From assembly GCA_031280825.1 (NCBI GenBank), contig JAITGE010000013.1:1-39569 (forward strand): a stretch of 39,569 nt of DNA. The letters are read 5' to 3'. Under the pieces are notes generated by a model, which saw only the letters and a program-made list of their open reading frames with translations, searched no databases and had not been told where the DNA came from. How positions within the stretch are numbered: the stretch's first letter is position 1; the number at the start of each line of letters is the position of its first letter. The translations under genes and the position numbers were made by a program. This DNA is from Oscillospiraceae bacterium (GTDB taxonomy: Bacteria; Bacillota; Clostridia; Oscillospirales; Acutalibacteraceae). This document shows, one piece after another, positions 32,495 to 39,569 of this stretch.

Positions 32495-33850
32495 GTGCGA
32501 AAGCGTTTTCTTGCCATAGCGTTGCTCTGCCCGCTTCTTTTGCTGGGCGGCTGCGGGAACGCAGGCAAAGGCTTCATCCGCCCGCTTGACGTTCTGCTCT
32601 GCCCGCCCTACGCAAACGAACAGCTGGAGCAGCTGGAGCGAAAGCTCGCCGAATTGCAAGACAGGCAAGCGTCGCTTGGCGCGCAATTGCGCTTTCACCA
32701 CGCGCGCAGCGGCGACTACCGCGACGCCGTAACGATGCTGGATCTGAACGGTGATGAGAAAGAGGAGGCAATCTCTTTCTACACGAGCACACCACTGCCG
32801 CAGACCGAAAAGCGCGCCACTCTGGCGGTTTTTGTGAAAAAAACCAATGGCGACGAAAGCTGGAAGCCCTTTGAGATTGCGGGCGACGGCGTTACGATTT
32901 TATCCCTGGCCTTCCCACGGCTGCAAACGGGGCAGCGCGGCATATTGGTGAATTGGGAAAACGAGAACAACGAACGCAGCTTTGGGCTGTATCACTTTAC
33001 GGGGGATGCGCTGCGGGCGCTGGCCGTGCAGCGATGCTCGATGCTGCGGGTTTGCGATTTTGACGGCGACGGCACGGATGAAATTGCCTACATGCATTTT
33101 ACCGGAGCCGAAACTGTTCCAACAGCAACAATCCTGCGCTATGACGCGGCACTGAACCAGGCGCTGCTACTTGAAAGCACCGTCGGGCAGGCGTATCTGT
33201 CGCCGCTACGCACCTTTTTGGGTGCCACGCCCCTGCCGCTTAACAACAGCGGCAACGCGCTGCTGGTTGACGCGCTTCGCGAAAACGCGCAAGGCGAGCC
33301 GGATGTAACAACCTTCCTGCTTTCACTGGAACGCGTGGAACCGAAAGCGCCGGAAACACAATACACCTTTGCGCCGCATGTTGACATGCTACAGGGCATA
33401 GGGCGCTTCGTACCCTTGCCTGTGCGGGATATCAACAACGATGGGTTGCCGGAGCTGCCTGCCGCTTACATTCCGCCAGGCTGGCAAACGCGCCTACTGC
33501 GCTGGCACAGCGTCCGCCGCAGCGGACCGACCAAGTGGGTACCCGAAGCCTTTGGCGACGCAGCGCTGTTTTTGGATGGCGTCCGCTGGATTGCCTTGCC
33601 GGAAGACCTAGTGCAAGGCTTGGTTATTCAAGAAACGCAAACCGAACAAGCCCGTGAGCTGCGTTTTATGCAGCGCAAGGAAGACGGAACGGCGGGCGAG
33701 GAACTGCTGCGCATGAAAATCACCGTTCCGGATGGCGCTGTCGTCATTGAAGCCTTAACCGAAGCCGGGCAAGCGGCAGGAATCACACCGGATTTTATCA
33801 ATGCGATCCACAGTGAAGAGAATCTGTATATTTTACCGGGGAAAAATTGA
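32495..33850 (+). CDS. Secreted lipoprotein with FG-GAP/calcium-loop-like repeats
   Basis: 451 residues from a GTG start at 32495 (GGGAGGG five bases upstream). A lipoprotein signal peptide is clear (MRKRFLAIALLCPLLLLGGC), with Cys20 as the lipidation site. A short coiled coil (EQLEQLERKLAELQDRQASL) precedes three motifs of the type D-x-[DN]-x-[DE]-[GE]: LDLNGDEKEEA, CDFDGDGTDEIAY and RDINNDGLPELPA. These resemble the calcium loops of FG-GAP/VCBS beta-propeller blades, so the body is probably an extracellular propeller. It sits 17 bp after cdaR and 14 bp before a response regulator, so it may serve as the sensor or accessory protein of that two-component system. That role is an inference. Confidence 0.85.
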   Translation: MRKRFLAIALLCPLLLLGGCGNAGKGFIRPLDVLLCPPYANEQLEQLERKLAELQDRQASLGAQLRFHHARSGDYRDAVTMLDLNGDEKEEAISFYTSTPLPQTEKRATLAVFVKKTNGDESWKPFEIAGDGVTILSLAFPRLQTGQRGILVNWENENNERSFGLYHFTGDALRALAVQRCSMLRVCDFDGDGTDEIAYMHFTGAETVPTATILRYDAALNQALLLESTVGQAYLSPLRTFLGATPLPLNNSGNALLVDALRENAQGEPDVTTFLLSLERVEPKAPETQYTFAPHVDMLQGIGRFVPLPVRDINNDGLPELPAAYIPPGWQTRLLRWHSVRRSGPTKWVPEAFGDAALFLDGVRWIALPEDLVQGLVIQETQTEQARELRFMQRKEDGTAGEELLRMKITVPDGAVVIEALTEAGQAAGITPDFINAIHSEENLYILPGKN

Positions 33851-33864
33851 AGGGGGGCACAAGA

Positions 33865-34569
33865 GTGAAGCGCAAAATACTGGTGGCGGACGATGAAGCG
33901 AGCATCCGCGAATTTGTGGTGATCAATCTGGAGCACAGCAATTATGAAGTCGCGCAAGCAGCCGACGGGCAAACGGCTTGGGAGCTTTATGAAGGCTGTG
34001 AGGGCGGCTTTGACCTCGCTCTTCTGGATATTATGATGCCCGAAATGGATGGGTTGGAGCTTTGCCGCCGCATCCGTGCGGCAAACAGCCGCACAGGCAT
34101 CATCTTCCTCACCGCCCTGACACAGGAGATGGATAAAGTAAAGGGGCTGCTCAGCGGGGCGGACGACTACATCACAAAGCCGTTTTCACCCTCGGAGCTT
34201 CTGGCACGGGTGGAATCCGTGCTGCGGCGCGTAACGCTCGGCGGCAGCGCCGAGCAGGAGCGGCACATCATCGCCAGCGGCGCTTTTGTCCTCGATACGC
34301 GCAACCGTACCCTGCGGCGCGGCACAGAACGCATCGATTTAACCAATATCGAGCTGCAAATGATGGAGCTGTTTTTGCTCAACAAAAACAGTATTCTGAG
34401 CCGAACCGAGATTCTAAGACGCATTTGGGGCGCGGAGGGAATCAACGAATTGAAAATTGTGGATGTCAACGTGCGCCGCCTTCGTATGAAGATTGAAGCT
34501 GACCCCGCAAGCCCCAAATGCATCGTAACAATTTGGGGGCTGGGTTACAAGTGGGTGGATTTTGGATGA
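33865..34569 (+). CDS. OmpR/PhoB-family response regulator
   Basis: 234 residues from a GTG start at 33865 with GGGGGG seven bases upstream. The receiver domain has DDE (9-11), phospho-acceptor Asp55 (LLDIMMPEMDG) and the TKPFSPSELLAR switch lysine. The C-terminal winged helix (about 140-232) ends in INELKIVDVNVRRLRMKIE and TIWGLGYKW, as in PhoB/OmpR proteins. It overlaps the kinase gene by 4 bp (ATGA), so the two form a cognate pair. Targets are not visible in the window. Confidence 0.95.
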   Translation: MKRKILVADDEASIREFVVINLEHSNYEVAQAADGQTAWELYEGCEGGFDLALLDIMMPEMDGLELCRRIRAANSRTGIIFLTALTQEMDKVKGLLSGADDYITKPFSPSELLARVESVLRRVTLGGSAEQERHIIASGAFVLDTRNRTLRRGTERIDLTNIELQMMELFLLNKNSILSRTEILRRIWGAEGINELKIVDVNVRRLRMKIEADPASPKCIVTIWGLGYKWVDFG

Positions 34570-36092
34570 AAGCGGAAATTAAGCAGGATTTGCGGCGCAA
34601 CGGCTTGCTGCGGCGTTGGATTCTCATCGTCGTCGGTCCGCTGATGCTAAGTATGCTCTTGTTCAGCGCCGCCATAGTGCTTTTGATCCGCCACAACTAC
34701 AGGCAATCCGTGCAGCAGCTGCTCGGCAACCAAAACAACGGTGCAGCGGTAGCGGTTTTTTTTGCCGATATGCGCGGCAAAGGCATTGGCTTTGAACGAG
34801 CCGCGCAGGAATACGCCGAAAGCTTTGTCGCGCGGGATCAAATGGAGCTTTGGGTCATTGACGGCGACGGACGCGTCGTCGCTTCCTCGGGCGCGCTGCC
34901 CAGCTTGCGGGGCAGCCAGATGCAGGATTATATGCAAGCCATCGCCCCTGGTTCGCGAGGCAGCGCTTATTGGCGCGGATCCTACAACGGGCAAAGCGTC
35001 ATGTGCTATACGGTCACTTATAACAGCACGGCAAGCAATAACCAAAACAACAACCTTCCCTCTTCCTTTGCTTTGCGCTACTTGGTTTCGCTCAAATATG
35101 TGAACCAGCAAATCACGAGAATCACAGCGCTGATCGGCGTCTGCTGGCTGGCAATCCTTCTGCTGACAGCCGCATCGGGGTTCTATTTTATATGGTCGAT
35201 TTTACGCCCGCTTGACCGTCTGCGCCGCACGGCGGCAAAGCTAGCGGACGGCGACTTTGCCCAACGCGTCGCCGTCACAAACCGCCGCGACGAGATTGCC
35301 CAGCTCGGCAAGGATATCAACCGCATGGCAAACGAAATCGCCTCTGCGGATAAGATGAAGCTTGATTTCATCAGCACCATTTCGCATGAGTTGCGCACGC
35401 CGCTCACCGCGATCAAGGGCTGGGGTGAAACGATCCTGAAGAATGGCGAAACCGACGTGGCAGTGCGCGCGCGCGGTATTCGAACCATCATTGACGAAGC
35501 GGGGCGCTTAACACATCTCGTGGAAGAGCTGCTGGATTTTTCGCGCCTTCAAAGCAACCGGCTGGTCATGCACAAGGAGCACATGGATATTCTCGCGGAG
35601 CTGGATGACGCGGTCTTCATGTTCCGGGAACGCGCCCAGCGCGAGGGCATCACCTTCACCTGCTTAAGCTCGGATATCCCGGCGGCAATGCAGGGGGATC
35701 CCGCGCGTATCCGGCAAATATTCATTAATGTGCTGGATAACGCGTTCAAATATACGCCGCAGGGCGGGCGAGTTGCGGTCGTGGCGGCATTTGATCCGCC
35801 GCCGCCGCAAATCCCGGTGGGTATGACACAGCAAATCCCCCTCAAGCTGCCTGAAAGACTGGTGGTGACCGTGCAGGATACCGGCTCGGGCGTTGCGCCG
35901 GCGGATCTGCCGCATATTGCCGAAAAGTTTTATAAAGCATCCGTATCCACCAAAGGCGCGGGGATCGGGTTAGCGGTTGTGGCGGAAATTATTCGCTTCC
36001 ACGATTGCGTTTTAGATTTTGAGAACCCGCCCGGCGGCGGCTTTTTGGTCAAGATGATTTTCCCCCTGCTGAATGCAGGCAAGCGGATATAG
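34566..36092 (+). CDS. Sensor histidine kinase, HAMP-containing
   Basis: 508 residues from ATG 34566. Membrane helices at about 17-41 and 185-210 enclose an extracytoplasmic sensor of about 140 residues with a PAS/Cache-like look (MELWVIDGDGRVVASSGALP). A HAMP linker (211-263) leads to the H-box TISHELRTPLTAIKGW with phospho-acceptor His274, then an N-box NVLDNAFKYTP and G-boxes DTGSGVAPADL and GAGIGLAVVAEII. This is a complete WalK/PhoR-like kinase. It is partner to the upstream response regulator and probably also linked to the preceding lipoprotein. Signal unknown; envelope stress is plausible from the cdaAR context. Confidence 0.94.
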   Translation: MKAEIKQDLRRNGLLRRWILIVVGPLMLSMLLFSAAIVLLIRHNYRQSVQQLLGNQNNGAAVAVFFADMRGKGIGFERAAQEYAESFVARDQMELWVIDGDGRVVASSGALPSLRGSQMQDYMQAIAPGSRGSAYWRGSYNGQSVMCYTVTYNSTASNNQNNNLPSSFALRYLVSLKYVNQQITRITALIGVCWLAILLLTAASGFYFIWSILRPLDRLRRTAAKLADGDFAQRVAVTNRRDEIAQLGKDINRMANEIASADKMKLDFISTISHELRTPLTAIKGWGETILKNGETDVAVRARGIRTIIDEAGRLTHLVEELLDFSRLQSNRLVMHKEHMDILAELDDAVFMFRERAQREGITFTCLSSDIPAAMQGDPARIRQIFINVLDNAFKYTPQGGRVAVVAAFDPPPPQIPVGMTQQIPLKLPERLVVTVQDTGSGVAPADLPHIAEKFYKASVSTKGAGIGLAVVAEIIRFHDCVLDFENPPGGGFLVKMIFPLLNAGKRI

Positions 36093-36104
36093 AAAGGCTT
36101 CAAA

Positions 36105-37166
36105 ATGAAAAAGAACAACGAACAATGCAAGCTCGGCTCTGTTGGCGGCGAAGCGCTGATGGAGGGAATTATGATGCGCGGTCCCAACGGCGCGGCGATG
36201 TCGCTGCGCTTGCCCGATGGCACAATCGAAACCACCCTCAAACAAACCAAGCTTCCCTCGGAACGCTGCAAGCTTTTAGGCTGGCCCATAATCCGCGGAC
36301 CGGTCAGCCTCATCTATTCCATGGTGTTCGGCTATAAATGCATGATGGAATCGGCGGAAAAAGCAACGATAGGCGTGTTGGAGGAAACAGGCGAAGTGGA
36401 ATCAAAGCTGGATCGCTGGATCGAAAAGCATTTGGGCGAAAAATTTGGAGCCATCATCGGTGTTCTCGGAACCCTCCTTGGTCTGGGGCTGGCGGTGGGG
36501 CTGTTTATCCTGGCACCCGAAAAGCTCGCAGGGCTGCTCCAAAGACACACACAGGTGGATTTAACCCGTTTTATGCCGCTGATCGCCGGTGGCATGCGCA
36601 TCGTTTTGTTTGTGGGCTACATGTTCGTTATGTCGCAGCTAAAGGACATTCGACGGGTGTTTCAATACCACGGAGCGGAGCATAAATCGATTTTTTGTTA
36701 CGAAAGCGGGCTGCCACTGACGGTAGAAAATGTACGAGCGCAAAGCCGTCTGCATCCGCGCTGCGGCACAAGCTTCCTTTTCGTAATGATTTTACTCAGC
36801 ATCTTGTTTTCCAGCGCAATCACGTTGCTTCTGCCTGCGGATTTGCGCGCCGTCTGGCAGGAAAGCACATGGCTGCGAGCTGCGTTCAAGATCTTGCAGC
36901 TCCCTGCAATTATGGCGTTGGGCTACGAATTCATTCGTTTTGCGGGCAAACACCTCAGCAACCCCGTTGTGCGGATATTTTCCGCACCCGGACTGCTCAT
37001 GCAGCGCATCACCACCAAAGAACCGGACGACGGCGTGATCGAAGTCGGAATCGAAGCGCTCAAGGCCGCGCTGGGCATGGAATACAGCCCTCGGATCCCC
37101 GCACTGGAAGCTGCGGCGACAACAGAGGACACACCTGCGGGAAACCCGGGCGACACAATTGTATGA
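36105..37166 (+). CDS. yqhQ: DUF1385 membrane protein, YqhQ-like
   Basis: 353 residues from ATG 36105 with only a weak site (AAAGG) upstream, 12 bp after the kinase gene. The family signature is present: GGEALMEGIMMRGP near the N-terminus, WPIIRGPVSLI, FQYHGAEHKSIFCYE in the middle, and LHPRCGTSFLF. Three or four membrane helices lie between about 115 and 290. YqhQ-type proteins have no firmly assigned reaction; the conserved His, Glu and Cys suggest a metal site. The stop overlaps prmC (ATGA), an association seen often in Firmicutes. Confidence 0.93.
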   Translation: MKKNNEQCKLGSVGGEALMEGIMMRGPNGAAMSLRLPDGTIETTLKQTKLPSERCKLLGWPIIRGPVSLIYSMVFGYKCMMESAEKATIGVLEETGEVESKLDRWIEKHLGEKFGAIIGVLGTLLGLGLAVGLFILAPEKLAGLLQRHTQVDLTRFMPLIAGGMRIVLFVGYMFVMSQLKDIRRVFQYHGAEHKSIFCYESGLPLTVENVRAQSRLHPRCGTSFLFVMILLSILFSSAITLLLPADLRAVWQESTWLRAAFKILQLPAIMALGYEFIRFAGKHLSNPVVRIFSAPGLLMQRITTKEPDDGVIEVGIEALKAALGMEYSPRIPALEAAATTEDTPAGNPGDTIV

Positions 37167-37990
37167 CCGTCCGAGAAGCAATGCTGTGCGCACAAAGCCT
37201 TCTCAACGGAGTAGACGCACGCTTTGACACCCTTTGCCTTGCGCAAAAGGTGTTTGCGCTTGATGCCACGCAGCTGCGCCTGCGCTGGCACGAAAGCTGC
37301 ACGCCGGCGCAAACAGCAGAGCTGCAAAAGCTCGCGCTGCGCCGCGCGGCGGGCGAACCCTTGCAATACATTTTAGGCGAATGGGAATTTTTTGGGCTGC
37401 CTTTTTTTGTGGGCGAGGGTGTGCTGATTCCGCGCCCCGAAACAGAACTGCTCGTCACGCAAGGGCTGCAATACCTCGAAAGATATCCGCAGGCAACCGT
37501 TTTAGACCTGTGTGCCGGAAGCGGGTGCATTGGGCTTTGCCTCGCGGCGCGTTGCCCCGGCGCAACCGTGTATCTCGCCGAAACGCAGCAGGACGCCCTG
37601 CTGTGGCTGCACAAAAACGCACAGCGTTATGCCGGAGCAAGCACACATATCAAGACGTGGGATGCGCTGCAAAAGCCAAGCCTGCCGCCGCAAAGCATGG
37701 ATGTGATCCTGACAAACCCACCGTATATCCCTACGCGCGAGCTGCCCGGGCTGCAAACAGAGGTACAACGCGAACCCGGCGCTGCATTGGACGGCGGCGC
37801 GGACGGGCTGCTTTTTTACCGCTCAATCGCAGAGAACTGGCTCCCACTGCTACGCCCCGGCGGATTGCTGGCAATAGAATGCGGCGATGGGCAAGCCCCC
37901 GAAATCGCGCAGCTGTTCACACAAGCAAGGCAATTGCATATTTTGCACGACGCGACCGGGATTGCGCGCGTCGTCGTCATTCGTATTTAG
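37163..37990 (+). CDS. prmC: Peptide chain release factor N5-glutamine methyltransferase
   Basis: 275 residues from ATG 37163, overlapping yqhQ. PrmC methylates the glutamine of the GGQ motif of release factors. An N-terminal helical domain (GEPLQYILGEWEFFGLPF, LIPRPETELLV) precedes the Rossmann methyltransferase with AdoMet motif LDLCAGSGCIG (114-124) and the substrate motif NPPY (185-188). The residue after DL in motif I is Cys rather than the more usual Gly (LDLGTGSG), a small deviation. The release factor gene prfA, a common neighbour, is not upstream. Confidence 0.95.
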   Translation: MTVREAMLCAQSLLNGVDARFDTLCLAQKVFALDATQLRLRWHESCTPAQTAELQKLALRRAAGEPLQYILGEWEFFGLPFFVGEGVLIPRPETELLVTQGLQYLERYPQATVLDLCAGSGCIGLCLAARCPGATVYLAETQQDALLWLHKNAQRYAGASTHIKTWDALQKPSLPPQSMDVILTNPPYIPTRELPGLQTEVQREPGAALDGGADGLLFYRSIAENWLPLLRPGGLLAIECGDGQAPEIAQLFTQARQLHILHDATGIARVVVIRI

Positions 37991-38002
37991 GGAGGTCGCA
38001 GG

Positions 38003-39310
38003 ATGGAACGTCCGCTTTGGCACTTTTCCGCACAAAACGGCTGGATCAATGACCCCAACGGTCTTGTGTTTGACGGCGCCAGGTGGCGTCTTTACGCGCA
38101 GCATACCCCACAAGCGCTCATCCCCGGTCCAATGCATTGGCTCGGCGCGGTTTCAACCGATCTGCTGCACTGGGATGAAACAGGAATTGCGCTTACGCCC
38201 GATGACCTCGGGCAAATTTACTCTGGCTCAGCGGTACTCAGACACGGTGAAATCACTGCGTTTTTCACACATCACGGGCTTTGTGAGCAACAGTCAATCG
38301 CGGTTTCAGCCGATGGAATGTCTTTTGAAAAGCACCCGCAAAATCCCATCCTGCCCAACCCTGATCTGCCGGATTTTCGCGACCCAAAGGTGTTTCCCAA
38401 TCCCATCCTAGGGGGGTGGAGCATGCTTCTCGCCGCCGGGGACGCGTTATGGTTCTACCACTCCGACGATTTGCTGAAATGGCAAAAGACCGGTACCTTC
38501 CGCTGGGCAAGCAACTGCATTGGCGGCGTTTTTGAGTGCCCGGATCTGTTTTCTCTCCCTGCGCCAAGCGGTGATACCCACTGGGTGCTGACCGCCAGCG
38601 TAAGCCGCCCCGCCGAAATCGGCGGCGATTTAGCCGTCTATAGCATCGGTGCATTTGACGGTGCGGTCTTTATCGAAACACACAGCGAAGCTCCCCTGCC
38701 CCAAAACGCAGGGCGCGATTTTTATGCGGCGCAAACGTTTTTTGCGCCAAATGCCGCCGCGCCGGTGCAGCTTGCCTGGGCAAGTAACTGGGCATATGCC
38801 GTCAACGTTCCGGCAACCACGCACCGCGGTTGCATGACGTTGGCGCGGCGGCTTTCCCTGCACAAAATGGAAGCTGGTTTACGCTTGGCGGCACGCCCCG
38901 TTTTACCGGTCGCGCCGCAAAACACACGGCAAATTTACGCCGGCGAAGCTTTACCCGGCAAACACTTTGTTCTAAAAATACATGCATCCGGCGCCTTCGC
39001 CGCAGCACTTTCAAACGAGGAAGGGGAACATTTCACCTTTGGGATAGACGCGCAAAACCGGTTTTTTAGCGACCGCACGGCAGCCTGCGCTACCATACCG
39101 CCGGAAGCAAAGAATTTTTGCAGCCCCGCCTTTGCAAAAACGCTGACACAACGCATGCGAAACGGCGGTGTGGAAATACATTTGGTGCTGGACGGTTATA
39201 TTGCTGAGCTTTTCGCCGATAACGGTCTCTACACAAACACAACTTTACTTTTCCCCTCGAAAGCGTTTAACCGTTTAGAATTACAAGCTGCGCAAGCAAG
39301 GATTGGTTAG
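38003..39310 (+). CDS. Glycoside hydrolase family 32 (sucrose/fructan hydrolase)
   Basis: 435 residues from ATG 38003 with GGAGGT upstream. The five-bladed propeller motifs of GH32 are present: WINDPNG with nucleophile Asp17, FRDPK (125-129) with the transition-state Asp127, and FECPD (177-181) with acid/base Glu178. The C-terminal beta-sandwich has a typical AELFADNGLYTNTT ending. There is no signal peptide, so the enzyme is cytoplasmic and more likely cleaves imported sucrose, sucrose phosphate or short fructans than extracellular polymer. It is somewhat short for the family. No PTS or sugar transporter gene is adjacent; it trails the prmC operon by 12 bp. Confidence 0.92.
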   Translation: MERPLWHFSAQNGWINDPNGLVFDGARWRLYAQHTPQALIPGPMHWLGAVSTDLLHWDETGIALTPDDLGQIYSGSAVLRHGEITAFFTHHGLCEQQSIAVSADGMSFEKHPQNPILPNPDLPDFRDPKVFPNPILGGWSMLLAAGDALWFYHSDDLLKWQKTGTFRWASNCIGGVFECPDLFSLPAPSGDTHWVLTASVSRPAEIGGDLAVYSIGAFDGAVFIETHSEAPLPQNAGRDFYAAQTFFAPNAAAPVQLAWASNWAYAVNVPATTHRGCMTLARRLSLHKMEAGLRLAARPVLPVAPQNTRQIYAGEALPGKHFVLKIHASGAFAAALSNEEGEHFTFGIDAQNRFFSDRTAACATIPPEAKNFCSPAFAKTLTQRMRNGGVEIHLVLDGYIAELFADNGLYTNTTLLFPSKAFNRLELQAAQARIG

Positions 39311-39333
39311 AAAACGACTATGAGATAACAACA

Positions 39334-39359
39334 CGCAAAATCTTCATTGAATTTTTGCG
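39334..39359 (+). terminator. Weak terminator-like hairpin after the GH32 gene
   Basis: CGCAAAA (39334-39340) pairs with TTTTGCG (39353-39359) around a 12-base loop whose right arm carries the T-run. AT-rich and of modest stability. Confidence 0.35.
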
Positions 39360-39373
39360 CAAAACCACAAAAA

Positions 39374-39402
39374 CAGGCGGTGCAACGTGCAGCTGCACCG
39401 CC
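39374..39402 (-). terminator. Hairpin terminator between convergent genes
   Basis: AGGCGGTGCA (39374-39383) pairs perfectly with TGCACCGCCT (39393-39402), a 10-bp stem with a 9-base loop. Read leftward it is followed by TGTTTTTGTGGTTTT, so it best serves the minus-strand gene; rightward it has only TAGCGTTTCTCC. Confidence 0.65.
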
Positions 39403-39425
39403 TTAGCGTTTCTCCTAGGTTCCTT

Positions 39426-39569
39426 TCACCCAACCCCGTAGTAATTCCTTAGCAGCGCAGCCAATTGCGTTGCGCCCGCAGCGTAGTTGATTCCGCCAAT
39501 TGAACCGTAATAGGTGTAACGAACCGCCAGTTGCACGTTGGAGGAAGGCGCCTCCAGCAAGGTTAAGCT
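39426..39569 (-). CDS. C-terminal end of an unidentified protein (partial)
   Basis: The minus strand is open from the window edge to TGA at 39428-39426, 47 residues. It contains APSSNVQLAVRYTYYG, then GGINYAAGATQLAALL and a final RNYYGVG. The Tyr/Gly-rich pattern could be a cell-surface repeat end, but nothing specific is recognised. A strong hairpin follows its stop, which supports a real gene end here. Confidence 0.5.
   Translation of the reverse strand, partial: SLTLLEAPSSNVQLAVRYTYYGSIGGINYAAGATQLAALLRNYYGVG

Overview
The window looks like a chromosomal segment of an uncultured Gram-positive anaerobe of the class Clostridia (Bacillota). This rests on gene order and family type: a TOPRIM RNase M5-like protein next to ispF, cdaA-cdaR, a yqhQ-type DUF1385 gene followed by prmC, strong Shine-Dalgarno sites (GGAGG), frequent GTG/TTG starts, and Tn1549-type conjugative-element remnants. 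No rRNA or tRNA gene was recognised, so a narrower taxonomic call is not justified.

Layout. (1) 1-6811 is a damaged surface/polymorphic-toxin locus. The end of an IS1595-family transposase abuts a very large RHS-repeat protein that has lost its N-terminus. The RHS protein ends after a short stub of its C-terminal toxin domain, which runs directly into an N-terminally truncated RCC1-repeat protein. (2) 6812-10350 is a patchwork of mobile DNA: paired hairpin elements, a candidate minus-strand small RNA, a DeoR-like HTH protein, a phage-type Bro-N/KilAC antirepressor, and a conjugative-element gene (CD1108-like) broken at both ends. (3) 10353-19830 (minus strand) is a compact defence operon. Read 5' to 3' it holds a small HTH regulator, a SNF2-type helicase, a DUF1016/YhcG PD-(D/E)XK nuclease, a type III methyltransferase (Mod), a four-helix-bundle 23S-rRNA-IVS-type protein, and a type III restriction subunit (Res). 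A good promoter lies about 180 bp upstream. (4) 20160-23060 holds a decayed phage-tail gene fragment, a 719-aa protein of unknown function and a frameshifted small membrane protein with a palindromic operator. (5) 23200-39310 (plus strand) is ordinary core chromosome: an ECF-S-like membrane protein, a short AlaRS, HIT, ComEC, HolA, an RNase M5-like TOPRIM protein, IspF, CdaA, CdaR, a lipoprotein, a two-component system, YqhQ, PrmC and a GH32 enzyme. The 3' end of a minus-strand gene closes the window.

The most unusual region is the defence operon. The four-helix-bundle gene sits between mod and res and is bracketed by two inverted 34-bp arrays of the heptamer AATTATG (30/34 identical). Two further copies of the same array lie inside res and are translated in frame; in both, the stop codon that a perfect array would create is removed by a point change. 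This suggests a small mobile cassette plus solo copies of its end repeat, all active in one operon. The mod gene also carries a perfect 34-bp palindrome followed immediately by two more strong hairpins, within coding sequence that still reads as a normal Mod protein.

How genes may work together: HTH, helicase, DUF1016 nuclease, Mod and Res overlap or are closely packed, so they probably act as one extended type III restriction-modification system. On the core side, CdaA/CdaR make and regulate c-di-AMP; the lipoprotein, response regulator and histidine kinase that follow them with little spacing point to an envelope-sensing unit.
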